Part shown: in pieces, positions 1 through 8,356 of the stretch
Numbering within the stretch: the first letter of the stretch is position 1
Layout: every line of letters starts with the position of its first letter
Source: Collinsella sp.
GTDB lineage: Bacteria; Actinomycetota; Coriobacteriia; Coriobacteriales; Coriobacteriaceae
Length of the DNA stretch: 10,412 bases
Reading direction: 5' to 3'
Assembly (NCBI GenBank): GCA_018378775.1
Contig: JAGZWV010000057.1
Location: 1 to 10,412, forward strand
The notes under the pieces: generated by a model
What the model was told of the DNA's origin: nothing
What the model saw: only the letters and a program-made list of their open reading frames with translations
Database searches by the model: none
Made by a program: the position numbers and the translations under genes

Positions 1-94
1 GGAGCGGATCAAGAAGTCCCTCGGGTGGCTGAGCCCGATGGAGTACCGCAGGAAGCTTGGATACGCCTAGGCGCGGTCCAAGAAATCGTCCGCA
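1..94 (+). mobile_element. right end of an IS3-family insertion sequence (partial)
   Basis: The first 70 bases encode the C-terminus of an IS3-type transposase. After the stop codon comes a short tail with GTCCAAGAAATCGTCCGCA at 76-94. IS3-family elements usually end in CA-3', about 20-30 bases after the transposase stop, so the right boundary is placed at 94 by inference. The rest of the element, including its left inverted repeat, is outside the window, so neither the repeat pairing nor a target-site duplication can be checked. The element points toward the transketolase operon, and the operon terminator at 151-175 lies between them. Confidence 0.6.
2..70 (+). CDS. IS3-family transposase (OrfB), C-terminal fragment
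   Basis: Reading from base 2, the last 22 codons give ERIKKSLGWLSPMEYRRKLG followed by Tyr-Ala and a TAG stop. The pattern I-K-x-x-L-G-x-L-S-P-x-E-Y-R is the usual end of IS3-family OrfB proteins, the DDE integrase-type transposases that cut and join the element's ends during copy-out/paste-in transposition. Only this C-terminal tail is present. The catalytic D-D-E residues and the OrfA partner lie to the left of the window, so I cannot say whether the element is intact. The 3' end is complete. Identification of the family is fairly secure from the tail motif; the group within IS3 cannot be set. Confidence 0.8.
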   Translation, partial: ERIKKSLGWLSPMEYRRKLGYA

Positions 95-143
95 CCCCCT
101 TTTACCAGTTAAAAGGTCTAATCAGTCCTTATTTCACCGCAAC

Positions 144-175
144 TGAAACAGGGGCGCTCTCCAAGAGAGCGCCCC
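144..175 (-). terminator. rho-independent terminator of the transketolase operon
   Basis: A perfect 11-bp inverted repeat, GGGGCGCTCTC at 151-161 and GAGAGCGCCCC at 165-175, encloses a 3-base loop. Read on the minus strand it lies about 50 bases after the C-terminal subunit stop and is followed by TGTTTC, a short and imperfect T-run. It would also form in RNA coming from the IS element on the plus strand. Confidence 0.8.
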
Positions 176-225
176 TGCCGGGTTTCCATAGTTCTGGCGA
201 AGCAGTCCTTGAGATCCGCCTTGCC

Positions 226-1167
226 TTATGCCAAGAACTCCTTGGTGGTCGCCACGATGTTGGCGGCGTCCAGACCGTACTTGTGCAGAAGCTCGGCACC
301 CGGGCCGGACTCGCCGAAGGTGTCGTTGACGCCGATCTTCTTGAGCGGCGTCGGGCACTGTTCGCACAGGACGTCGGCAACGGCGCTGCCCAGGCCACCG
401 ATCACAGAGTGCTCCTCGACGGTCACGACGTGGCCGGTCTTGGTGGCGCTCTTGACGATCAGGTCGGCATCGATGGGCTTGATGGTGTGCATGTTGATGA
501 CCTCGGCGTCGATACCCTCGGCAGCGAGCTGCTCGGCGGCCTCGAGAGCCTCGCCGACCATCAGGCCGCAGGCGATGATGGTCACATCGGCGCCCTCGCG
601 CATGACAATGCCCTTACCCAACTCGAACTTGTAGGTCTCGGGGTCGTTGATAACCGGCGAGGCCAAACGGGCGAAGCGCATGTACACCGGACCGTCGCAC
701 TCGTAGGCGGCGCGCGTCACGGCGCGGGCCTCCACGTCGTCGGCGGGAACAATCACGGTCATGCCAGGGATGACGCGCATCAGGGCGATATCCTCGCAGC
801 ACTGGTGCGTGGCGCCATCCTCGCCCACCGAGATACCGGCGTGCGTGGCACCGATCTTAACGTTAAGGTGCGGGTAGCCGATGGAGTTACGGACCTGCTC
901 AAAGGCGCGACCGGCAGCGAACATGGCAAAGGTGCTCGCGAAGGCAACACGACCGGTGGTCGCGATACCGGCGGCAACACCCATCAGGTTGCTCTCGGCG
1001 ATACCCACGTCGAAGAAGCGGTCGGGGCATGCGGCCTTAAATTTGCCGGTCTGCGTGGCGGCGGCCAGGTCGGCGTCGAGGACCACAAAGTCATCGTGCT
1101 CGTTGGCGAGCTCGACGAGGGCCTCGCCGTAGCTTACACGCGTGGCGATTTTCTTGACGTCTGCCAT
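226..1167 (-). CDS. transketolase, C-terminal subunit (split transketolase)
   Basis: A 313-residue protein matching the pyrimidine-binding and C-terminal domains of transketolase. With the upstream gene product it should form the thiamine-diphosphate enzyme that moves two-carbon units between sugar phosphates in the non-oxidative pentose phosphate pathway in the cytoplasm. Visible features are the pyrimidine-domain segment around residues 55-63 (GIAESNLMG, with Glu58 as the likely cofactor-activating glutamate), the GATHAGISVGEDGATHQ loop at 106-122, and a C-terminal domain with the EEHSVIGGLGSAV segment at 251-263. The start was set at 1167 because AGGAG lies 7 bases upstream. A longer reading to 1251 would run back into the upstream gene. 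Only one base separates it from the upstream stop (TAG, 1169-1171), so the two genes are very likely co-translated to give equal subunits. Stop codon TAA. The split form is common in Firmicutes and Actinobacteria. Confidence 0.93.
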   Translation of the reverse strand: MADVKKIATRVSYGEALVELANEHDDFVVLDADLAAATQTGKFKAACPDRFFDVGIAESNLMGVAAGIATTGRVAFASTFAMFAAGRAFEQVRNSIGYPHLNVKIGATHAGISVGEDGATHQCCEDIALMRVIPGMTVIVPADDVEARAVTRAAYECDGPVYMRFARLASPVINDPETYKFELGKGIVMREGADVTIIACGLMVGEALEAAEQLAAEGIDAEVINMHTIKPIDADLIVKSATKTGHVVTVEEHSVIGGLGSAVADVLCEQCPTPLKKIGVNDTFGESGPGAELLHKYGLDAANIVATTKEFLA

Positions 1168-1168
1168 C

Positions 1169-1999
1169 CTAGAGCTCCTCTCCGGCGGCCGTGAGCTCTG
1201 CCATGGCCAGCTCAAACTGTTCATCGTTGGGGGCCTTACCGTGCCAACCAACCTGGTTCTCCATAAAGGAAACGCCCTTGCCCTTCATGGTCTCGGCGAT
1301 AATGGCGGTCGGCTGGCCCTTGGTAGCGCGAGCCTCGGCAAAGGCGGCGCGGATCTGGTCGAAGTCGTTGCCGTCGGCGAGCTCCACCACGTGGAACTTG
1401 AACGCGCGGAACTTGTCGGCGAGCGGCATGGGGTCGTTGACCTCCTCGACGGGGCCGTCGATCTGCAGACCGTTGTGGTCGACGATCACGCAGAGGTTAT
1501 CGAGCTGCTGATTGCCGGCAAACATGGCGGCCTCCCAGACCTGGCCCTCCTCGCTCTCGCCATCGCCCAGCAGGGCGTACGTGCGGTAAGTATCGCCCCA
1601 GTGCTTGGCGGCAACCGCCATGCCCACGGCGGCGGAGATGCCCTGGCCGAGCGAACCGGTAGACATGTCAACGCCCGGGGTGTCGTTCATGTTGGGGTGA
1701 CCCTGCAGGTGACTGCCGATGTGGCGCAGCGTCTCGAGATCCTCCTTGGGGAAGAATCCGCGCTCGGCGAGCACGGCGTACAGGCCCGGAGCGCAATGGC
1801 CCTTGGAGAGCACAAAACGGTCGCGATCGGCCTTGCGGGGATCGGCCGGGTCGACGTTCATTTCCTCAAAGTACAGATAGGTCATGATGTCGGCAGCGCC
1901 GAGCGAACCGCCCGGATGGCCGGACTTGGCAGCGTGCACGCCGGTGACGATGCCCTTCCTTACCTCGTTGGCAACCTTTTTGAGCTCTTCGTCGCTCAT
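1169..1999 (-). CDS. transketolase, N-terminal subunit (split transketolase)
   Basis: A 276-residue protein corresponding to the diphosphate-binding domain of transketolase. It carries SGHPGGS at 26-32 (substrate/cofactor histidine at 28), KGH at 66-68, TGSLGQG at 114-120, and the thiamine-diphosphate motif GDGESEEGQVWE at 145-156, closed by the Asn of DHNG at 174-177. Further along is a KGKGVSFMEN segment at 239-248. It ends where the pyrimidine domain would begin; that domain is the next gene, one base downstream. The ATG at 1999 follows AAGGAAGG (2004-2011). First gene of a two-gene operon, with about 200 bases of upstream non-coding DNA to yitT. The enzyme links glycolytic fructose-6-phosphate and glyceraldehyde-3-phosphate to pentose and erythrose phosphates. 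The gene pair is often left without a specific symbol because paralogues exist. Confidence 0.93.
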   Translation of the reverse strand: MSDEELKKVANEVRKGIVTGVHAAKSGHPGGSLGAADIMTYLYFEEMNVDPADPRKADRDRFVLSKGHCAPGLYAVLAERGFFPKEDLETLRHIGSHLQGHPNMNDTPGVDMSTGSLGQGISAAVGMAVAAKHWGDTYRTYALLGDGESEEGQVWEAAMFAGNQQLDNLCVIVDHNGLQIDGPVEEVNDPMPLADKFRAFKFHVVELADGNDFDQIRAAFAEARATKGQPTAIIAETMKGKGVSFMENQVGWHGKAPNDEQFELAMAELTAAGEEL

Positions 2000-2084
2000 T
2001 GTGCCTTCCTTTCATCCTCATTAGACAAAATGCGCACGGCACCGAAGGTAATCCCAACACAGCCGCAATGCACGTACGTCATTC

Positions 2085-2113
2085 ATTATGCTGGAAACTG
2101 ATGGCTTTACCAG
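2085..2113 (-). promoter_or_regulatory. possible promoter of the transketolase operon
   Basis: The region 2081-2145 is clearly more AT-rich than its surroundings. On the minus strand CATAAT (2085-2090) is a good -10 match. CTGGTA (2108-2113), 17 bases upstream, is only a 3-of-6 match to the -35 consensus. A second -10-like AATAAT lies at 2124-2129. Which one is used cannot be decided by eye. Confidence 0.3.
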
Positions 2114-2206
2114 AGTTTTTATCATTATTTGAACAATTTAGCAGGCAGAACCGCTGATGAAACGGTTTATCAATGTGAACGTCTTTTGGATGGAACGCGG
2201 TCGCCC

Positions 2207-3097
2207 CTACGCGTTAATGTCCTTAAAGCCCTCGCCGAAGGCTTCCGTAACGTCGGCAACCGTCACGATGGCATGAGGATCGCGCTCGCGCACAATCGTC
2301 TTGAGGGTATTGAGCTCTCGACGGCTCACGATGACCATAATCACCGGCTTCTCGGCACCCGAATACATGCCAGTCGCCTTAAACTTGGTACAACCACGAC
2401 CCAGGCCATACATGATATCGGCAGCGATATCAGGGAACTTGTCCGAGATGATGAGTACCATACGGCGCTTGTTGCCACCATCGACCACGGCATCGATCAC
2501 GTAGCCGCTAATGACCATCGAAAGGCCTGCATATAGTGCGTTTTCGATTGAAAAGACCGGAGCCGATAGCGCGCATACGGCAACATCGATCGCCATGACG
2601 GTCGAGCCCACCGGCAGCGAGGTGTTACGCGAGATGATTTGGCCAATCGTGTCCGAGCCGCCGGTGTTGGCGCCGGCGCGCAACACCATGCCGTAACCGA
2701 TGCCCGTAATAATGCCGCCCCACATGGCAGGGAGCATCAGGTCCGCATCCGCCAGAGGTGCTACAAACGGGGCGAACAGATCGGTAAAGAAGCCCAGCAG
2801 CACAAAGCCCGTCGCGGTCTGCACCACGTAGAACATGCCGCCCTCGCGCATAACGACCAACAACAGCAAGGCGTTCATCACGATCGTCTGAATACCAACG
2901 GGAAGCGATAGGCCGCGCGCCGCGCCGACCGCCTGGATAATGGTGGCAAGGCCCGTAACGCCACCGGCGGCAAGACCGTTGGGAATCAAAAACAAGTCGG
3001 TCGCGATGGCGGCCAAGGCACACCCCAACATGATCTGGGGCAGGTCGTGAAAGAAGTTCATCGAAAGAATGCGCTTGATGTCCAGACGATATGCCAT
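2207..3097 (-). CDS. YitT family membrane protein (DUF161 plus DUF2179)
   Basis: A 296-residue integral membrane protein of the YitT family, whose molecular function is unknown. The first about 205 residues are strongly hydrophobic, with segments near 20-40, 45-58, 67-83, 92-112, 122-140, 164-183 and 187-205. They include the conserved IPNGLAAGGVTG region at 38-49 and the ANTGGSDTIGQI loop at 143-154, typical of the family. The C-terminal about 85 residues form the soluble DUF2179-like domain, with the KFKATGMYSGAEKPVIMVIV segment at 238-257. The start at 3097 was chosen because GGGAGG (3102-3107) sits 4 bases upstream; an earlier ATG at 3121 would have that site inside the gene. Stop codon TAG. 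It lies downstream of prfB in the same direction, but a terminator stands between them directly against the RBS, so it probably has separate or attenuated expression. Confidence 0.88.
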   Translation of the reverse strand: MAYRLDIKRILSMNFFHDLPQIMLGCALAAIATDLFLIPNGLAAGGVTGLATIIQAVGAARGLSLPVGIQTIVMNALLLLVVMREGGMFYVVQTATGFVLLGFFTDLFAPFVAPLADADLMLPAMWGGIITGIGYGMVLRAGANTGGSDTIGQIISRNTSLPVGSTVMAIDVAVCALSAPVFSIENALYAGLSMVISGYVIDAVVDGGNKRRMVLIISDKFPDIAADIMYGLGRGCTKFKATGMYSGAEKPVIMVIVSRRELNTLKTIVRERDPHAIVTVADVTEAFGEGFKDINA

Positions 3098-3109
3098 GCT
3101 GCCTCCCTC

Positions 3110-3138
3110 AAAAAAGCGCACCCCATCGGATGCGCTTT
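3110..3138 (-). terminator. rho-independent terminator abutting the yitT RBS
   Basis: AAAGCGCA (3113-3120) and TGCGCTTT (3131-3138) form an 8-bp perfect stem with a 10-base loop. On the minus strand it is followed by six Ts (3110-3115, the last three shared with the stem) and then at once by GAGGGAGG, the yitT ribosome binding site. It can serve as the secA-prfB terminator, an attenuator for yitT, or both. Confidence 0.75.
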
Positions 3139-3157
3139 GAACTTCTTCTTGTATTCG

Positions 3158-3163
3158 ATTCTA
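3158..3163 (-). promoter_or_regulatory. candidate -10 element for yitT
   Basis: TAGAAT on the minus strand is a 5-of-6 match to TATAAT. No good -35 hexamer is seen 16-18 bases upstream. If used, transcription would begin near 3151 and the RNA would carry the terminator hairpin at 3113-3138 in its leader. Confidence 0.22.
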
Positions 3164-3177
3164 CCGATTCGCCGAAC

Positions 3178-3201
3178 AAAAACCACCCCTGCGCAGGGTT
3201 T
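3178..3201 (-). terminator. possible first terminator of prfB
   Basis: CCCTGCGCAGGG (3187-3198) is a perfect 12-base palindrome. Flanking AAACC and GGTTT can pair to lengthen it imperfectly. On the minus strand it is followed by GTGGTTTTTG. It lies about 62 bases after the prfB stop. The stem is short, so this is weaker than the hairpin at 3113-3138. Confidence 0.38.
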
Positions 3202-3262
3202 ATTCTGGATACAAACCCGTCCAACCGTTGGGCTTGGCATCGGCTTGAAGCCGCCCGATGTT

Positions 3263-4410
3263 TTAGACCTCCGAGCCTTCTGCATCGGCGTTGCCGGTGG
3301 CCCAACGATGGTAGCCAATAACAAACGGGTCCAGGTCGCCATCGTCAAGGACGGCCTCGACATTGCTGGTTTCCACGCCCGTGCGTAGGTCTTTGACCAT
3401 CTGGTACGGGTAGAGCACGTAGCTGCGAATCTGGTTGCCAAAACCAATCGTGGTCTTGGGTCCGCGGATCTCATCCAGGGCCTCGGCGCGCTTCTCGAGC
3501 TCAATCTCGTACAGGCGAGCCTTGAGGATCTGCATGCACGCGGCCTTGTTCTGGATCTGGCTGCGCTCGTTTTGGCAGGTGACCACAATGCCGCTGGGGA
3601 AATGCGTCACGCGCACGGCGGAGTCGGTGGTGTTAACGCCCTGACCGCCCGGGCCGCTCGCGTGGTACACGTCCACGCGGATGTCATCGGGACTGATTTC
3701 GATGTCGATATCATCGGGTAGCACGGGGATGACCTCGACGCCGGCAAACGTGGTCTGGCGGCGCTTCTTGTCGTCGGTGGGGCTAATGCGCACCAGACGG
3801 TGGACGCCGGCCTCGGCGCGCAGCATGCCAAACGCGTCCTTGCCCTCGACGGTAAAGGTCGCGCGATCAATGCCGATGACCTCGGCGGCGGGGCAGTCGT
3901 TAATCGTGACCTTCCAGCCGCGGCGCTGGCAATACTTCATGTACATCTTAAAAAGCATGAAGGTCCAGTCCTGCGCCTCCAGACCACCCTGTCCGGGCTT
4001 GATGGTCACAATCGCGTCGCCGTGATCGAACTCACCGGTAAACCAGCTCGAAAGCTCGAGCTCGTCGATAGCACGGGCCAGGCGTTCTGCCGTAGCGGCA
4101 GCCTCCTCGCGCAATGCGGCGGCATCGGGGTCGTCGCCCATCTCCTCGGCAAGCTCCAGCGCCGCGCGGGCGTCAGATAGCTCGCCGCGCGCGGTATCCA
4201 CGGCAGCGATATCTTCCTTGGCGCGAGCGATCTCCTCCATGGTGGCGCGAGCGGCGTCGGCGTCATCCCAAAAGCCGGGGGCCACGCTTTTGGCCTCGAG
4301 CTCGGTCACGCGGGTGCGCTTCTCATCCAAATGAAGATACGACTCGACCTCGCTGAGCCGGTCCGCAAACGCGTCCAGCTCGGCGGGCGTTACCTCTAAA
4401 GCCTCGGCCA

Positions 4411-4411
<1 letters not shown>
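3263..4411 (-). CDS. prfB: peptide chain release factor 2 (RF2)
   Basis: A 382-residue class I release factor. It enters the ribosomal A site at stop codons and hydrolyses peptidyl-tRNA. The N-terminal helical domain spans about 1-115 and includes the APGFWDD segment at 44-50. The decoding domain follows, then the catalytic GGQ at 255-257 in SGPGGQGVNTTDSAVRVTH. The segment after GGQ and the YVLYPYQMVKDLRTG stretch at 331-345 are RF2-like. The stop-reading tripeptide, normally Ser-Pro-Phe in RF2, is Ser-Pro-Thr here (210-212, Thr codon ACC). The nearby threonine often linked to third-base reading appears kept (QTTF, 219-222). The gene is one open frame: codons 25-26 are TAT CTT, as at the E. 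coli frameshift site, but CAT follows instead of TGA. The ATG overlaps the secA stop by one base (TAATG), so coupled translation is likely. Stop codon TAA. Confidence 0.95.
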
Positions 4412-7218
<2,807 letters not shown>

Positions 7219-7332
7219 GTGGTTTTCCTTTTTGGCCATCGCCCACGCCATGCAGCCTCGGGCGAGTTAAACACAGATAAATGTACTTTAGCCAAACAGG
7301 ACGCGGCCTATACGGTCGACCTCGACCGCCAC

Positions 7333-7362
7333 GTAATAACTACGACCCGACCGACCTGCCAA
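7333..7362 (-). promoter_or_regulatory. possible secA-prfB promoter
   Basis: On the minus strand TTGGCA (7357-7362, 5 of 6 to TTGACA) is followed 18 bases later by TATTAC (7333-7338, 4 of 6 to TATAAT). This would give a leader of about 110 bases before the secA ATG. The spacing is at the long end, so the call is tentative. Confidence 0.32.
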
Positions 7363-7381
7363 AAAGGGACTGGTTTAATTT

Positions 7382-7409
7382 GACAGCTTTTATCTGGGAA
7401 AACGCTGTC
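7382..7409. repeat. imperfect hairpin upstream of secA
   Basis: GACAGC plus TTTT (7382-7391) pairs with AAAA and GCTGTC (7399-7402, 7404-7409) around the 7-base loop ATCTGGG, with a single unpaired C at 7403. No T-run follows on the minus strand, so it is not an obvious terminator for rpmE, which already has one further upstream. Confidence 0.5.
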
Positions 7410-7487
7410 TCTCTGCCATTTGGCGCAAACCAATCCGTCCCCTTCGTACCAATCTGGTGCCATGGAGACAGGTTCGTTTGCACCAAT

Positions 7488-7529
7488 AAAGGAAAAGGGC
7501 CGCGCACCCAAATGGATACGCGGCCCTTT
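7488..7529 (-). terminator. rho-independent terminator of rpmE
   Basis: AAAGGGCCGCG (7494-7504) and CGCGGCCCTTT (7519-7529) form an 11-bp perfect stem with a 14-base loop, 35 bases after the rpmE stop. On the minus strand the stem runs into TTTTCCTTT, a convincing T-rich tail. Confidence 0.88.
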
Positions 7530-7563
7530 AGCCATGAATGCGAGTGTTTGCTCAGCGAGCTAT

Positions 7564-7989
7564 TTACTCAGCAGCCTCGGTGGTCTCGGCCTCGGCAGCG
7601 GCCTCCTCGACGGGAGCCTCTGCGGGAGCCTCGGCGGCCTGCTTGGCAGCCTCCTCGGCGAACTTAGCGGCACGCTTGGCCTTCTCGGCAGCCTTAGCCT
7701 CAGCGGCGGCCTTGCGAGCGGCCTCGGCCTCAGCAGCCTTGGCGGCCTTGGCAGCCTTGGCCTCCTCGGCCTTCTTGAGCTGGGCGGCAGCGGCGCCACC
7801 GAACTTGTCGGCGAAGCGCTGGACGCGTCCACCGGTGTCGACGAACTTCTGCTGGCCGGTGTAGAACGGGTGGCACTCGTTGCAAAGCTCAACCTTCATC
7901 TCGGACACGGTAGCGTGCGTCTTGAAGGTGTTGCCGCAGGAGCACGTCACCGTGCACTCGACATACTGGGGATGGATACCCTGCTTCAT
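7564..7989 (-). CDS. rpmE: 50S ribosomal protein L31 (bL31) with long Ala-rich tail
   Basis: A 141-residue protein. Residues 1 to about 63 are a standard zinc-type (C+) L31: MKQGIHPQY start, CSC at 16-18 and CNEC at 36-39 giving the four zinc-binding cysteines, then HPFYTGQQKFVDTGGRVQRF at 40-59. L31 sits at the central protuberance of the 50S subunit and helps form a bridge to the 30S head. The usual protein is about 70 residues. Here about 78 more residues follow, roughly half alanine with Lys and Glu, and with Pro and extra Glu near the end. The pattern looks like an Ala/Lys/Glu helix or a flexible tail. The ATG at 7989 has AAGGAG (7997-8002) 7 bases upstream. It is a single-gene unit with its own terminator and a structured leader. 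Stop codon TAA. Confidence 0.95.
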   Translation of the reverse strand: MKQGIHPQYVECTVTCSCGNTFKTHATVSEMKVELCNECHPFYTGQQKFVDTGGRVQRFADKFGGAAAAQLKKAEEAKAAKAAKAAEAEAARKAAAEAKAAEKAKRAAKFAEEAAKQAAEAPAEAPVEEAAAEAETTEAAE

Positions 7990-7996
7990 GGTAGGA

Positions 7997-8059
7997 CTCC
8001 TTATTAGTCAGGCGCTGGTTACCGATCAGCGCATAAGGCATCTTGGTTTCCGACCAAGA
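7997..8059 (-). promoter_or_regulatory. structured rpmE leader, likely autoregulatory
   Basis: On the minus strand the leader first forms a 7-bp hairpin, TCTTGGT (8053-8059) with ACCAAGA (8041-8047). Next comes CCTTAT (8033-8038) directly followed by GCGCTG (8027-8032). GCGCTG pairs with CAGCGC (8012-8017), and CCTTAT pairs with ATAAGG (7999-8004), which contains part of the Shine-Dalgarno AAGGAG. The two stems together can hide the ribosome binding site. Leaders bound by L31 itself have been described for several bacterial groups, and I recall a Coriobacteria-specific class. The match to that class is inference. Confidence 0.55.
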
Positions 8060-8073
8060 CAACAAACTCGGTT

Positions 8074-8102
8074 ATGTTACCACGGCGCCGCGTGTCCCAC
8101 AA
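8074..8102 (-). promoter_or_regulatory. possible rpmE promoter
   Basis: TTGTGG (8097-8102) and TAACAT (8074-8079) on the minus strand are separated by 17 bases. Matches to consensus are 3 of 6 and 4 of 6. The predicted start near 8067 would give a leader of about 78 bases that begins just before the first hairpin, which supports the placement. Confidence 0.42.
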
Positions 8103-8182
8103 AAGGTTCACGGTCTTTTCGGAACGACACGAATCTGACCCATCGAAACACATCTCCACCGTTCCTTCAACTGGGAAAATGC

Positions 8183-8215
8183 CGTCCCCGGGGCCTGAGA
8201 AGGGCCCCGGGGACG
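8183..8215. repeat. long perfect GC-rich inverted repeat
   Basis: CGTCCCCGGGGCC (8183-8195) and GGCCCCGGGGACG (8203-8215) are exact reverse complements with a 7-base loop. Each arm holds its own CCCCGGGG palindrome. On the minus strand GCATTTTCCC follows, so it could act as a second terminator behind the accessory operon. On the plus strand no T-run follows. Confidence 0.7.
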
Positions 8216-8278
8216 TTCGACTGACTGCGGGAACGGCCTTTCCGCTCAATGTGTTCGGCTGAGATCGGAAATCAACCA

Positions 8279-8297
8279 AACTGAACTAGGTTCAGTT
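8279..8297. repeat. short palindrome, operator-like
   Basis: AACTGAAC (8279-8286) and GTTCAGTT (8290-8297) form an 8-bp perfect dyad around TAG, just downstream of the accessory operon terminator. Its size and AT content would suit a DNA-binding dimer or a weak hairpin. No promoter is recognised beside it. Confidence 0.4.
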
Positions 8298-8306
8298 GAC
8301 ATGGTT

Positions 8307-8342
8307 AAAAACGAGGGGCGACGCTTTTGCGTCACCCCTCGT
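8307..8342 (-). terminator. rho-independent terminator of the accessory operon
   Basis: ACGAGGGGCGACGC (8311-8324) and GCGTCACCCCTCGT (8329-8342) form a 14-bp stem with a four-base loop. The single plus-strand mismatch becomes a U-G pair in minus-strand RNA. Five Ts follow on the minus strand. It lies 15 bases after the secreted-protein stop, so it is a strong, well-placed terminator. Confidence 0.92.
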
Positions 8343-8356
8343 CCCGGCCGGTTGCT

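Larger units (their letters stand above)
7219..7563. other. secA-rpmE intergenic region, no gene seen
   Basis: This 345-base stretch holds the secA RBS (7226-7230), a possible secA promoter (7333-7362), an imperfect hairpin (7382-7409) and the rpmE terminator (7494-7529). Short frames cross it on both strands, but none has a ribosome binding site or a recognisable product. The part from 7410 to 7490 contains partly inverted segments (for example GGCGCAAAC at 7425-7433 and GTTTGCACC at 7475-7483, one mismatch). I cannot assign them a role. Confidence 0.6.

Noticed and set aside
25..2101. Two long plus-strand open frames (25-1194 and 1142-2101) opposite the transketolase genes
   Set aside because: Both are antisense to clear transketolase sequence, and their products are Gly/Val/Leu/His-rich without known motifs. 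The first also crosses the IS end in the wrong frame.
2149..2167. AACCG/CGGTT inverted repeat after yitT as a terminator
   Set aside because: Only 5 bp of stem with a 9-base loop and no T-run on the minus strand. No convincing yitT terminator was found.
7219..7251. Upstream start for secA at 7251
   Set aside because: The ATG at 7218 has a well-spaced AAGGA and gives the usual SecA N-terminus. The 11 extra residues contain the better RBS within their codons.
7420..8007. Gly/Leu/Ser-rich plus-strand frame opposite rpmE
   Set aside because: Its apparent repeats are the antisense of the L31 alanine-rich tail.
8019..8279. 86-codon minus-strand frame between the accessory operon and rpmE
   Set aside because: No ribosome binding site and no recognisable product. 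It overlaps the rpmE promoter candidate and leader and runs through the 8183-8215 hairpin, so it is more likely non-coding.
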